Source: Stentor coeruleus | Lineage: Eukaryota > Ciliophora > Heterotrichea > Heterotrichida > Stentoridae | Direction of reading: 5' to 3' | Assembly: GCA_001970955.1 (NCBI GenBank) | Contig: MPUH01000862.1 | Span: forward strand, 1 to 31,447 | DNA: 31,447 nt | Part shown: positions 18,740 through 28,537 of the stretch, one piece after another | How the letters are laid out: each line of letters begins with the position of its first letter | Numbering within the stretch: position 1 is the first letter of the stretch | Notes under the pieces: generated by a model | Databases searched by the model: none | What the model was told of the DNA's origin: nothing | Seen by the model: the letters and a program-made list of their open reading frames with translations, nothing else | Made by a program: the position numbers and the translations under genes

Positions 18740-19131
18740 ATATACAATTTATTAGAATAAGTTTAAATATGTGAAAATTTGGCTAGATTTTTGATATTAA
18801 ATTATAAATATGCGAAGTTTCTATAATATTGTATGGAAAGATCAGGATATATTATAAATTTATAATGCTTTTGCGTATATAAATTATATACAGAGTATTG
18901 AAAATACTTATAAAAATAGTTTAGATTTGAATTGCTTTTGATAATGTTACAAAAGGCATTATTTTAGAGATTATAGTTGATGCTTTTATTGTATGTTTAG
19001 ATTAATGAATACGATTTGAAAGTAGTGAAAAAAAAATCATTTTCCAAATTTTTTTTTTGATAGAATTTGTATACAAATTTGTCAGTCATCTTAAAAATAA
19101 AATATGCTTTTATTATATAATATCAAAAACC
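18740..19131. other. Intergenic, nothing seen
   Basis: Sequence downstream of the pseudogene; it does not clearly resemble the downstream region of the other copies. Confidence 0.4.
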
Positions 19132-20212
19132 ATAGTGACTCTGATGGTTTTCTATGTAAAATCTGCATTGATTATCATATAATCCCTTCTGTATTAGTTT
19201 CTAAGCACTTTATGTTTTTTATTCTCTTAAGTTCATAAATTATACCTTAACTAAATATCCCTATTCATAATCATTAAAACTTACTATAAAGTTATAATCC
19301 TAATAGGAATTCAATCTAAAAGCACTATCTTCGTTAAGCTGGGCTTGGCTTATCCTATACCAAATATCTTATAATTTTTATACATTTTCACTAAAAAATC
19401 TATCTTATAATTCCCTAAACGATATAAAACAATTAATTTAAACAAATTAAGATCTTTTCCTGAACATAAATAGATTTACTAGTTTCTTTGGAGGACAAAA
19501 AATATATTCTCCCCTTATATATTTGTATTGCAAAACTCATATCAAAACTACAAGTTTCGATTCACTGAAGTACCTCTTAGAGCCTCACAACCTCAGAACC
19601 ACAAAAACCAAGTCTAAGATCGTAAATCTATGAACTTTTTTTTTAGATTAAATTCGAAGAATTTCTAAAGACCTTCTTTTTTGAAGAATTTACCTTTTTT
19701 CGCTAACCTTATCAGCCGCAACTGCAATAAATATAATAATAACTTTATATTTACTATAAAAACAACTCCACCTTCGCCTATCGTGATTCAAAAAAATTAT
19801 AGTTTAGCTTTGGCTTAGGAAATAATAGTTTTTAATATTAAAATCCTAGGTGGGCATTAAAAATGGGCAAAAGAAATAATCTTCAAAGCTCAGACTCAGA
19901 AGCTAAGAATAATCTTATCAACATCTCAAAAATCTAAACCCTCATCCATGCAATACTTACTTATCAAAAGCAACTCACCATGAGCTTATCAAAGCTTTAA
20001 ACCAGAAATAACTGATACTCATCTTCTAGTACAAAATCCTCAATAAAAACTAAAGAGTTGCATAAATAAACCTTCATAAACATATTTTCATAACCCTCAT
20101 CATCAAAACAACTCATAAAACAAAAGTTTTAATCACTATAAAAATATATCTAAAATCCCTTATATTCCTAATCATCTTTAAGGTTAATTTTCCAATTTCT
20201 GAATGGATATAA
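19132..20212 (+). repeat. Long upstream block of copy A, duplicated before copy E
   Basis: This 1.1 kb block is repeated at 27455-28537 with scattered substitutions and small gaps. Together with the following methyltransferase and its downstream flank it forms a duplicated unit of 2.1-2.4 kb. It holds no intact gene. A 24-residue frame starting MGKRNNLQ is kept in both blocks (19863-19937 and 28189-28263) with one residue changed; that is too short to call a gene. Confidence 0.8.
20135..20212 (+). promoter_or_regulatory. Conserved leader upstream of methyltransferase copies
   Basis: The roughly 75 bases before the start codon of copy A (containing AAATATATCTAAAATCCCTT and the start context ATATAAATGTCTGAAG) are nearly the same before copies B (22655-22729), D (26325-26399) and E (28460-28537). 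A TATAAAAATATAT stretch at about 20135 could be the core promoter. Copy C has a different upstream sequence. Confidence 0.5.
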
Positions 20213-21211
20213 ATGTCTGAAGTATTTGCTTTTGCTGGAGAAATAAAGGTTGCAACCATGCTTGCTTCTGTAATCCCTGTCCTTATGAGGGAAAAAATCC
20301 CTGATAGGCTTATAGAATCTCCAAGGTCTGTAGCTGAGCTTGCTGAGAATACAGCCATCAACTGTGATCGGCTTCATAGATTCTTGCAGCTTATTGAGGT
20401 TAAAGGTTTAGCAAAATATGATGCTGATACAAAGCTATGGCATTCTACTGAGAAAACTGCAGTTATAGCTGGACAATTTGCTAACGATACCTGGTCATGG
20501 ATGTTTTCTAGATATACTCAAGAAGGGATTCTTGAATTAGGAGAGATTTTATATTCAGAAAAAAGTGTTTATGAGCATTCAGGGAAAAAGCCTATATTTG
20601 AACACTTGAAAGAAAACTCAGATTTGCTTAAAAAGTTCCAGAATAGTATGAAAGCATTCACAAAGCTTCATGCCGATGCTGTTGAAAGAGCACTTGATTT
20701 AGAAGGATGCAATAAGATTCTTGATGTCGGAGGAGGGGATGGGTCTTTGGCTATTGGTTTAGCTAAAATATATCCTGATAAAAAGTTTGGAGTTTATGAA
20801 ATTCCAGAGGTTATCCATATGATTAATGAGAATGTAGCATCTGAAGGACTAAGTCAGAATATCGAAGCCATTTCTGGAAGCATGTTTGAAAGCGTTCCTC
20901 ATAGCTTCGACAGCATCTTAATGAAGCATATTCTCCATGATTGGCGTGACAATGATTGCAAAACAATTCTAAGCAATTGCAGAAAAGCTTTAACCCCAGG
21001 AGGTAAATTATTTATTATTGACACTGTAGTTGAGAGAGGCCATCCAGCATTCTCAATTAAAGTTTTTAAAGACATTAATATGTTGGCTCAACTTGGATCA
21101 AAAGAAAGAACAACAGAAGAGTTTAGAAATTTGCTTGAGGAAACTGGATTCAGATTTGAAAAAGTTACCTCTGCAGGAACAGATGATATCGTTCTAGCAA
21201 CAGCAATTTAG
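20213..21211 (+). CDS. SAM-dependent O-methyltransferase, copy A (intact)
   Basis: A 332-residue enzyme of the plant/bacterial 'Methyltransf_2' type (caffeate and acetylserotonin O-methyltransferases). Residues 1-100 form the winged-helix dimerisation domain (AENTAINCDRLHRFLQLIEVKG). The Rossmann domain follows, with SAM motif I ILDVGGGDG (169-177), acidic Glu196 after strand 2 (YEIPEV), and the catalytic-base motif LHDWRD (His242-Asp243). Glu298 in SKERT matches the conserved substrate-orienting Glu of plant enzymes. Asp270 stands where plant enzymes have Glu, and Ser replaces Asp in the GDMF adenine-contact motif (here GSMF). Expected reaction: transfer of methyl from SAM to a hydroxyl of a small, often aromatic, molecule; the substrate is unknown. 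Stop TAG. Confidence 0.93.
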   Translation: MSEVFAFAGEIKVATMLASVIPVLMREKIPDRLIESPRSVAELAENTAINCDRLHRFLQLIEVKGLAKYDADTKLWHSTEKTAVIAGQFANDTWSWMFSRYTQEGILELGEILYSEKSVYEHSGKKPIFEHLKENSDLLKKFQNSMKAFTKLHADAVERALDLEGCNKILDVGGGDGSLAIGLAKIYPDKKFGVYEIPEVIHMINENVASEGLSQNIEAISGSMFESVPHSFDSILMKHILHDWRDNDCKTILSNCRKALTPGGKLFIIDTVVERGHPAFSIKVFKDINMLAQLGSKERTTEEFRNLLEETGFRFEKVTSAGTDDIVLATAI

Positions 21212-21597
21212 TTAGTTATTCTAATTAGGTTATTAGATTTAGTATTTGAATTTTTTTGTGAAAATGAATGATTTAGCATATGAAAAATACTATATTTTAT
21301 GATTATTACTTATAATGATATTTAAATTGTGAGGTTATTAGATGAAGCTAGAAATTATACATGTTGTAGAATAAATTTTTTTTGAGACAAATGACATATT
21401 AATATAAGAGAAAAAGGGATTATATAAAAGGTTATTTTTATCTATTGAAGGCTTTCAAGTTCTTTTAAGTTTTATAATGAAATTCAATGCTAAAAGCACT
21501 TTAAAGATTAATGAAGTATTTGATATTAGAGGAGAAGATGAATCCGTTAGGTTAGCAAAGATGTTTTATAAGGAGGGTATGAAAGTTAAATTTGGGA
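21212..21597. other. Conserved downstream flank of copy A with a small unknown frame
   Basis: The first part resembles the flanks after copies B-E. A TATATAAAAGG box at 21421-21431 precedes a short frame at 21477 (MKFNAKSTLKINEVFDIRGE) that runs into the transposon end and the gap at 21607. A stop-broken relative of the frame follows copy E (about 29767-29840), there also downstream of the same box. Its function is unknown and it may be a relic. Confidence 0.5.
21421..21431 (+). promoter_or_regulatory. TATA-like box TATATAAAAGG
   Basis: The same 11-mer occurs at 24104, 25434 and 29707, always downstream of one methyltransferase copy. Here it lies 46 bases before the small frame at 21477. Confidence 0.45.
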
Positions 21598-21662
21598 ATG
21601 CTAGTANTAAAAGCACTTTAAAGATTAATGAAGTATTTGATATTAGAGGAGAAGATGAATCC
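21491..21662. repeat. Direct 55-base duplication around a single N
   Basis: Bases 21491-21545 are repeated at 21608-21662; the N is at 21607. After the left copy the sequence goes on to CGTTAGG-type flank and then ATGCTAGTA (a transposon end). After the right copy it jumps straight into the transposon interior. The two contigs therefore carry versions with and without about 60 bases. Confidence 0.8.
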
Positions 21663-22651
21663 ATCCGCATTATTAGAATTTCTTACTACTATTTAGTGTA
21701 GTTTATATCAAAATAGATAGGCTATTAATAAAGAAATGGAACCAGATATTTTGTGCTCATAGATTATCTTAGAACTAAGCAGGATGTACTTCAATATTTG
21801 TTTGAAATCAAGTAATTTTTGTGAGTGTAAATTGTGGAAGCTGCAAATAACCAGATGGCAATTTTCTATCCAAAAGACAGAAAACCTGTTTATAGATATG
21901 GCAAAAAGGCATGCCGAAAGAGTTTTTGTGTGTATAATAATACTTTCTTAGAGGATTGTAGGTTTGTAAAGCAGTGCTCTATGAGTTGCTCATCTTTGGC
22001 TGCAAAAGGTAAAGACCATGGAAATTTTTACTCTAACAAGCTTGAATCACAATATTATAAAAAAAATTATTGGCAATTTAAAGCAAATTATTTACAAAAA
22101 TATTAGAGAAAGAGGATTAAAAAATTAGAGACCCATTTGCTAAAGTCCAAAATGATAAAGCTAAATTTGGCAAGCGAGGATACAAGGTTGATGAAGTTTA
22201 GATTTTAGGAGGAGTAAAGTTAAGTAAAGCAAGAAAAATATTTTTAACCATAGTTCCTTGTGGATCTGTGACAATTTTATTGAAAATAATAGAAGAGCAT
22301 ATTGCTAAAGGCTTAATCATTGTTACAGACTGATGGAAAGGTTGCAATTCTCTCTCTGAGTTGGGATTGCATTTTCACGAAATAGTAAACCATTCAGAAT
22401 ACTTTAAAAATCCTAATTCAGGGTATCATACTATTCATATTGAAGGTACGTAGAATGGCATAAAAATAAGATCATCATCTAGACAAAGAACAAAAGAATT
22501 GTTTTCTGAAAATTTAGTTATGCTTGTTTGGAGAAAGAAAATGTTAGCACGCTTGGAAGAATTTTCTTGATAATATAAGCATTTTGGAAAAGTATGATAT
22601 ATTTCTATTGTAATTATTTTATGTGATTTCAGGTGGATGCATAACTAGCAT
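21598..22651 (+). mobile_element. Merlin/ISXO2-like DNA transposon relic, near full length
   Basis: About 1.05 kb between two inverted ends: ATGCTAGTA at 21598-21606 (cut by the N) and GGTGGATGCATAACTAGCAT at 22632-22651, whose reverse complement begins ATGCTAGTTATGCATCC. The inverted copy at 29840-30323 shows the complete left end as ATGCTAGTAATGCATCC. The interior encodes a broken ISXO2-type transposase (next entry). The right end lies 78 bases before the start of methyltransferase copy B, replacing the long upstream block seen before copies A and E. Confidence 0.75.
21834..22570 (+). pseudogene. ISXO2/Merlin-type DDE transposase, broken
   Basis: The N-terminal part is open at 21834-22106: residues YPKDRKPVYRYGKKACRKSF and YNNTFLEDC match the zinc-ribbon and adjoining region of ISXO2-like transposases. 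A frame change near 22107-22140 follows. The catalytic part (about 22140-22570) keeps the family text: KFGKRGYKVDEV, then TAG at 22199, ILGGVKLS, IIVTD, TGA at 22331, WKGCNSL, VNHSEYF, HIEGT, TAG at 22451, NGIK. The three acidic DDE positions (Asp in QNDKAKFGK, Asp in VTD, Glu in IEGT) are still codons for D, D and E. Both TAGs fall on Trp positions conserved in the family. Not functional as read. Confidence 0.82.
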
Positions 22652-22729
22652 AGATTCTAAAATATATCTAAAATCCCTTATTTCTTAATCATCTTTAAGA
22701 TTAATTTTTCAATTTCTGAATGATTATAA

Positions 22730-23728
22730 ATGTCTGAAGTGTTTGCTTTGGCTGGAGAAATAAGGGTTGCAATCATGCTTGCTTCTGTAATCCCTGTACT
22801 TATGAGAGAAAAAATTCCTGATAGGCTTATAGAATCTCCAAAGTCTGTAGCTGAGCTTGCTGAGAATAAAACCATAAACTGTGATCGGCTTCATAGATTC
22901 TTGCAGCTTGTTGAGGTTAAAGGTTTAGCAAAATATGATGCTGATACAAAACTATGGCATTCTACTGAGAAAACTGCAGCTATAGCTGGGCAATTTGCTA
23001 ACGATATCTGGACATGGATGTTTTCTAGATATACTCAAGAAGGGTTTCTTGATTTAGGTGAACTCTTATATTCAGAAAAAACTGTTTATGAATATTCAGG
23101 GAAAAAGCCTATATTTGAATACTTGAAAGAAAACCTAGATTTGTTTAAAAAGTTCCAGGATGCTATGAAGGCATTCACGAAAATTAATGGGGATGCTATT
23201 GAAAGAGGACTTGATTTAGAAGGATGCAATAAGATTCTTGATGTTGGAGGAGGGGATGGGACTTTGACTATTGGTTTGGCAAAAAGATATCCTGATAAGA
23301 AGTTTGGAGTTTATGAGATTCCGGAGGTTGTCCATATGACTAATGAGAACATAGCATCTGAAGGACTAAGTCAGAATATCGAAACCATTCCTGGAAGCAT
23401 GTTTGAAAGCATTCCTCATAGCTTCGATAGTATCTTAATGAAGAATATTATCCATGATTGGCGTGACAATGATTGCAAAACAATTCTAAGCAATTGTAGA
23501 AAAGCTTTAACTCCAGGAGGCAAATTATTTATTATCGACGCTGTAGTTGAGAGAGGCCATTCAGCATTCTCAATTAAAGTTCTTAAAGACATTAGTATGA
23601 TGGCTCAGCTTGGATCAAAAGAAAGAACAACAGAAGAGTTTAGAAATTTGCTTGAGGAAACTGGATTCAGATTTGAAAAGGTTACCTCGGCAGGAACAGA
23701 TGATATCGTTCAAGCAATAGCAATTTAG
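22730..23728 (+). CDS. SAM-dependent O-methyltransferase, copy B (intact)
   Basis: 332 residues, the same architecture as copy A. The differences that matter for the site are few: LMKNIIHDWRD replaces LMKHILHDWRD (catalytic His242 kept), and the SAM motif is ILDVGGGDGTLTIG. Asp270, GSMF and SKERT are as in copy A. Position 93 region reads NDIWTWMFSRY. It is preceded by the transposon right end and then the conserved 75-base leader, so its upstream regulatory sequence differs from that of copies A and E beyond about 78 bases. Stop TAG. Intact and probably functional. Confidence 0.93.
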   Translation: MSEVFALAGEIRVAIMLASVIPVLMREKIPDRLIESPKSVAELAENKTINCDRLHRFLQLVEVKGLAKYDADTKLWHSTEKTAAIAGQFANDIWTWMFSRYTQEGFLDLGELLYSEKTVYEYSGKKPIFEYLKENLDLFKKFQDAMKAFTKINGDAIERGLDLEGCNKILDVGGGDGTLTIGLAKRYPDKKFGVYEIPEVVHMTNENIASEGLSQNIETIPGSMFESIPHSFDSILMKNIIHDWRDNDCKTILSNCRKALTPGGKLFIIDAVVERGHSAFSIKVLKDISMMAQLGSKERTTEEFRNLLEETGFRFEKVTSAGTDDIVQAIAI

Positions 23729-24175
23729 TTAGATAATCCAATTAAATTATTATATTTAGTATTTGAATTTTTGTGAAAATGAATGATTTATTATATGAAA
23801 AATACTATATTTTATGATTGTTACTTATAAGGATATTCAAATTTATGGAGTATATTGATAGATTGTAGGCTAAGCTTAGCATTTTTATTGTAATCTAAAA
23901 TTGATATGAATTTTGAGTTTTTATAAATAAATTATAATTTACAATAAAAAAACAATTGCGAGGTTATTAGATGAGGCTAGAAATGATACCCATTGTAGTA
24001 TAAAATAACGCCATCTAGATATGCAAAAGAAGGAACTCTTGACTTGAATTAAATTTATTTTCAAGCAGTGAATTAGTATAAGAAAAAAAATGTATATTTA
24101 GATTATATAAAAGGCCATCTCGATCATCATCTTAGAACTCAAATGGGTAATTTTTCAATATCTTAATAATTATAA
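23729..24175. other. Region between copies B and C
   Basis: Conserved downstream flank of copy B, repeated after the 25767 fragment (25883-26295). It ends with the TATA-like box at 24104 and then runs directly into copy C without the leader seen before the other copies. Confidence 0.5.
24104..24114 (+). promoter_or_regulatory. TATA-like box upstream of copy C
   Basis: TATATAAAAGG lies 72 bases before the ATG of copy C. Because the same box elsewhere precedes transposon or relic sequence, copy C appears to have acquired a different promoter by recombination (inference). Confidence 0.5.
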
Positions 24176-25173
24176 ATGTCTGAAGTGTTTGCTTTAGTTG
24201 GAGAAATATACGCTGTAACTATGATTGCTTCTATAATCCCTGTCCTTATGAGAGAAAAAGTTCCTGAAAGGCTTATAGAATCTCCAAAGTCTGTAGCTGA
24301 ACTTGCTGAGAATACATCAATCAACTTAAATCGGCTTCATAGATTCCTGCAGCTTATTGAGGTTAAAGGTTTAGCAAAATATGATGAAGATACAAAATTA
24401 TGGCATTCTACTGAGAAAACTGCAGCTATAGCTGATAATTTGCTAACGATACCTGGTCATGGATGTTTTCTAGATATACTCAAGAAGGGATTCTTGATTT
24501 AGGTGAACTTTTATATTCAGAAAAAAGTGTTTATGAGTATTCAGGGAAAAAGCCTGTATTTGAACACTTGAAAGAAAACCTAGATTTACTTAAAAAGTTC
24601 CAGGATGCTATGAAAGCATTAACGAAAATTAATGGGGATGCTATTGAAAGAGGACTTGATTTAGAAGGATGCAATAAGATTCTTGATGTTGGAGGAGGGG
24701 ATGGGTCTTTGACTATTGGTTTAGCTAAAAAATATCCTGATAAGAAGTTTGGAGTTTTTGAGATTCCGGAGGTTGTCCATATAATTAATGAGAACATAGC
24801 ATCTGAAGGACTAAGTCAGAATATCGAAGCCATTCCTGGAAGCATGTTTGAAAGCATTCCTCATAGCTTCGATAGTATCTTAATGAAACATATTCTCCAT
24901 GATTGGCGTGACAATGATTGCAAAACAATTCTAAGCAATTGTAGAAAAGCTTTAATTCCAGGAGGCAAATTATTTATTATCGACGCTGTAATTGAGAGAG
25001 GCCATCCAGCATTTTCAATTAAAGTTATTAAAGATATTAATATGATGGCTCAGGCTGGATCAAAAGAAAGAACAAGAGAAGAGTTTAGAAATTTATTTGA
25101 GGAAACTGGATTCAGATTTGAAAAAGTTACCTCTGCAGGAACAGATGATATCGTTCTAGCAATAGCAATTTAG
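24176..25173 (+). pseudogene. O-methyltransferase copy C, one frameshift
   Basis: 998 bases, one short of the intact length. Reading is family-like from 24176 (MSEVFALVGEIYAVTMIAS) to the IADN region near 24435, where one base is missing relative to the other copies (GCTGATAATTT against GCTGGGCAATTT). It continues in the next frame from 24463 (MFSRYTQEGILDLGELL) to TAG at 25171-25173. All catalytic positions (ILDVGGGDG, LHDWRD, SKERT) are present after the shift. With only one lesion it is either a very young pseudogene or a sequencing error in an intact gene. Its N-terminus (LVGEIYA, TMIASII) groups it with copy D. Confidence 0.85.
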
Positions 25174-25446
25174 TTAGTCAGTTATTCTAATTATGTCATT
25201 AGATTTAGTATTTTACTTTTTTGTGAAAATGAATTTATTAGCATATGAAAAATATTATATTTTATGATTATCACTTATAAGGATATTTAAATTGCGAGGC
25301 TATTAGATGAAGCTAGAAATTGTGCCTTTTGTAAAATAAAATATGCCATCCAATATTAAAAAGAAGAAATTCTTGACTTGAACTAAATTTATTTTCAGTA
25401 CATTAATATAAGAGAAAAAAGGTATATTTAGATTATATAAAAGGCC
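25174..25446. other. Downstream flank of copy C
   Basis: Resembles the flanks after copies A and E, ending with TATATAAAAGG at 25434-25444. No gene. Confidence 0.4.
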
Positions 25447-25766
25447 ATCACGATCGATCATCTTAAAACCAAAACAGGATGCTTAAGTATTTGCTTGAAA
25501 ATCAATTAGTCTTTACGAGTATAAATTGTAGAAGTTACATTAACCAGATGGCAATATACTATCAATGGCAGAAAGCCTATTCACAGGTGCGGCAAAAGGC
25601 ATGCAGAGAGTTTTGATGTTAATAGCGGCACTTTCTTAGAAAATTGCAGGTTTGAAAGCTGCAGAGTTCTATTAGTTACTTATATTTGGCTGCAAAAGGT
25701 AAAGACAATCCAAATTGCTAATCTAACAAGTTTGCATCCAAATATTATGAAGTCCAAATTGATGAG
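25447..25766 (+). mobile_element. Transposon relic, 5' part of the ISXO2/Merlin-like element
   Basis: Matches 21757-22170 of the first element (for example AACCAGATGGCAAT and GGCAAAAGGCATGC) but with many small losses and stops. It breaks off after AGTCCAAATTGATGAG and joins directly to a methyltransferase 3' fragment. Confidence 0.7.
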
Positions 25767-25882
25767 CTTGAATCAAAAGAAAACAACAGAAAAATTTAGA
25801 AATTTACTTGAGGAAACTGGATTCAGATTTGAAAAGTACTTCGGCAGGAACAGATAATATCGTTTAAGCAATAGTAATTTAA
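25767..25882 (+). pseudogene. O-methyltransferase 3' fragment
   Basis: Only the last 40 or so codons (equivalent to SKERTTEEFRNLLEETGFRF onwards), with small deletions and TAG changed to TAA at the end. The sequence after it matches the flank of copy B, so this is the tail of a deleted copy. Confidence 0.8.
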
Positions 25883-26301
25883 ATAGATAATCCAATTAGG
25901 TTATTATATTTATTATTTGAATTGTTTGTGAAAATGAATTTTTGGTATATGAAAAATGTTATATTTTATGATTATTACTTAAAAGGATATTCAAATTTAT
26001 GGAGTATATTGATAGATTGTAGGCTAAGTATAGCATTTTTATTGTAATCTAAAATTTCGATATGAATTTTGAATTTTTATAAATAAATTGTAATTTACAA
26101 TAAAAAAGCAATTGCGAGGTTATTAGATGAGGCTAGAAATTATACCTTTTTAGATTAAAATATTTTCATCCAGATATGCAAAAGAAGAAACTCTTGACTT
26201 GAACTAAATTTATTTTCAGGTAAATGGCACATTAGTATAAGTGAAAAAAAGTATATTTAGATTATATAAATGATGATCTTGAAAGATCATCTTAGAACTC
26301 A
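25883..26301. repeat. Copy of the copy-B downstream flank
   Basis: About 410 bases that resemble 23729-24150 closely, including the GCAATTGCGAGGTTATTAGA stretch (about 26107). No gene. Confidence 0.6.
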
Positions 26302-26321
26302 GGTGAATGCATTACTAGCAT
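26302..26321 (-). repeat. Solo transposon terminal repeat
   Basis: GGTGAATGCATTACTAGCAT matches the right end of the element at 22632-22651, with no transposase beside it. The bases after it run into the leader of copy D just as the other end runs into that of copy B, so B and D share one ancestral insertion. Confidence 0.7.
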
Positions 26322-26399
26322 AGATCCTAAAATATATCTAAAGTCCCTTATTTCTTAATAATCTTTAAGGCTAATTTTTCAATAAATTAATGACTATAA

Positions 26400-27396
26400 A
26401 TGTCTGAAGCGTTTGCTTTAGTTGGAGAAATATACGCTGCAACCATGATTGCTTCTATAATCCCTGTCCTTATGAGAGAAAAAATTCCTGATAGGCTTAT
26501 AGAATCTCCAAAGTCTGTAGATGAACTTGCTGAGAATACATCTATCAACTGTAATCGGCTTCATAGATTCTTGCAGCTTATTGAGGTTAAAGGCTTAGTA
26601 AAATATGATGTTGATACAAAACTATGGCATTCTACTGAGAAAACTGCAGCTATAGCTGGGCAATTTGCTAACGATATCTGGTCATGGATGTTTTCTAGAT
26701 ATTCTCAAGAAGGGATTCTTGATTTAGGTGAAATTTTATATTCAGAAAAAACTGTTTTTGAGTATTCAGGGAAAAAGCCTTTTTTTGAACACTTGAAAGA
26801 AAACCCAGATTTGTTTAAAAAGTTCCAGGATGGTATGAAAGGATTCACTAAGAAACGGGGATGTTATTGAAAGAGCACTTGATTTAGAAGGATGCAATAA
26901 GATTCTTGATGTTGGAGGAGGGGATGGGACTTTGACTATTGGCTTGGCTAAAAAATATCCTGATAAGAAGTTTGGAGTTTATGAGATTCCGGAGGTTGTC
27001 CATATGACTAATGAGAGCATAGCATCTGAAGGACTAAGTCAGAATATCGAAGTCATTTCTGGAAGCATGTTTGAAAATATTCCTCATAACTTCGACAGCA
27101 TCTTAATGAAGTATATTCTTCATGATTGGCGTGACAATGATTGCAAAACAATTCTAAACAATTGTAGAAAAGCTTTAACCCCAGGATGCAAATTATTTAT
27201 TGTCGACGCTGTAGTTGAGAGAGACCATCCAGTATATTCAATTAAAGTTCTTAAAGACGTTAGTATGATGGCTCAACTTGGATCAAAAGAAAGAACAACA
27301 GAAGAGTTTAGAAATTTGTTTGAGGAAACTGGATTCAGATTTGAAAAAGTTACCTTTGCAGGAATAGATGATATCATTCAAGCAATAGCAATTTAG
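26400..27396 (+). pseudogene. O-methyltransferase copy D, one frameshift
   Basis: 997 bases, two short of the intact length. Open from 26400 (MSEAFALVGEIYAATMIAS) to about 26850, where two bases are missing (CACTAAGAAACGGGG against CACGAAAATTAATGGGG); then open in the other frame through ILDVGGGDG, LHDWRD, SKERT to TAG. Two further changes are unusual: TPGC replaces the near-invariant TPGG (about residue 264), and LMKYILHDW replaces LMKHILHDW. It may be a young pseudogene. Confidence 0.85.
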
Positions 27397-28537
27397 TTAG
27401 TTAATCTAATTAGGTTATTAGATTTAGTATTTAAATTTTTTATGAAAATGAATGATAGTGTCTTTGATAGTTTTCTGTGTAAAATCTGCATTGATTGTCT
27501 TATAATCCCTTTTATATTAGTCTCTAAGCACTTTATATTTTTAATTCTCCTAAATCCATAAATTACACCTTAACTCAATATTCCTATTCATAATATATTA
27601 AACTTACTATAAAGTTATAATCCTAATAAAAAGATATAGGAATTCAATCTAAAATCACTATTTTCTTTAAGCTGGGCTTGGTTTATCCTATACTAAATAT
27701 CTTATAATTTTTATATATTCTCACTAAAGGTCTATCTTATAATTCCCTAAACGACATAAAACAATTAATTTAAACAAATTATGATCTTTTCCTGAATATA
27801 AGTAGATTTACTAGAGAGGACAAAAAATATATTCTCCCCTTATATATTTGTATTGTAAAACATATATCAAAATTATAAGTTTCGATTCACTGAAGTACCT
27901 TTTAGAGCCTCAGAACCCTAAAAACCAAATCTTACTATAAGATCGTAAATCTATGAACTTTTTTTAGATTAAATTCGAAGATTTTCTAAAAACCTTCTTT
28001 TTTGAGGAATTTACCTTTTTTCGCTAACCTTATCAGCTGCAACTGCGATAAATATAATAATAACTTTATATTTACTTATAAAAACAACTTCACCTTCGCC
28101 TATTATGATTCAAAAAATTATAGTTTAGCTTATTTTTGGCTCAGGCAATAATCATTTTTAATACTAAAATCCTAGGTGGACATTAAAAATGGGCAAAAGA
28201 AATAATCTTCAAAGATCAGACTCAGAAGCTAAGAATAATCTTATCAACATCTCAAAAATCTAAATCCTCATCTATGCAGAATTTAGATATCAAAAACAAC
28301 TCACCATGAGGTTATCAAAGCTTTAAACCAGAAATAACTGATACTCATCTTCTAGTACAAAGTCCTCAATAAAAATTAAAGAGTTGCATAAATAAACCTT
28401 TATAAACATATTTTTATAACCCTCATCATCAAAACAGCTCATAAAACGAAATTTTTAATCACTATAAAAATATATCTAAAATCCCTTATATTCCTAATCA
28501 TCTTTAAGGCTAATTTTAAATTTCTGAATGGATATAA
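27397..28537 (+). repeat. Long upstream block of copy E
   Basis: The first 58 bases are the downstream flank of copy D. From 27455 the sequence matches 19132-20212 (upstream of copy A) up to the start codon of copy E. No intact gene. Confidence 0.8.

Noticed and set aside
19550-19580. GTTTCGATTCACTG resembling a tRNA T-loop, also at about 27889
   Set aside because: The flanking bases do not form the T stem and no acceptor or anticodon arm could be drawn; the two copies are just part of the duplicated block.
22331-22333. TGA in the transposase as evidence of TGA encoding Trp
   Set aside because: The family usually has Cys, Gly or an acidic residue here before WKGY, and the same gene has two TAG stops, so decay explains it.
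24176-27396. Programmed frameshifting in methyltransferase copies C and D
   Set aside because: The shifts lie at different sites and have different sizes (one and two bases), with no shared slippery sequence; mutation or sequencing error is simpler.
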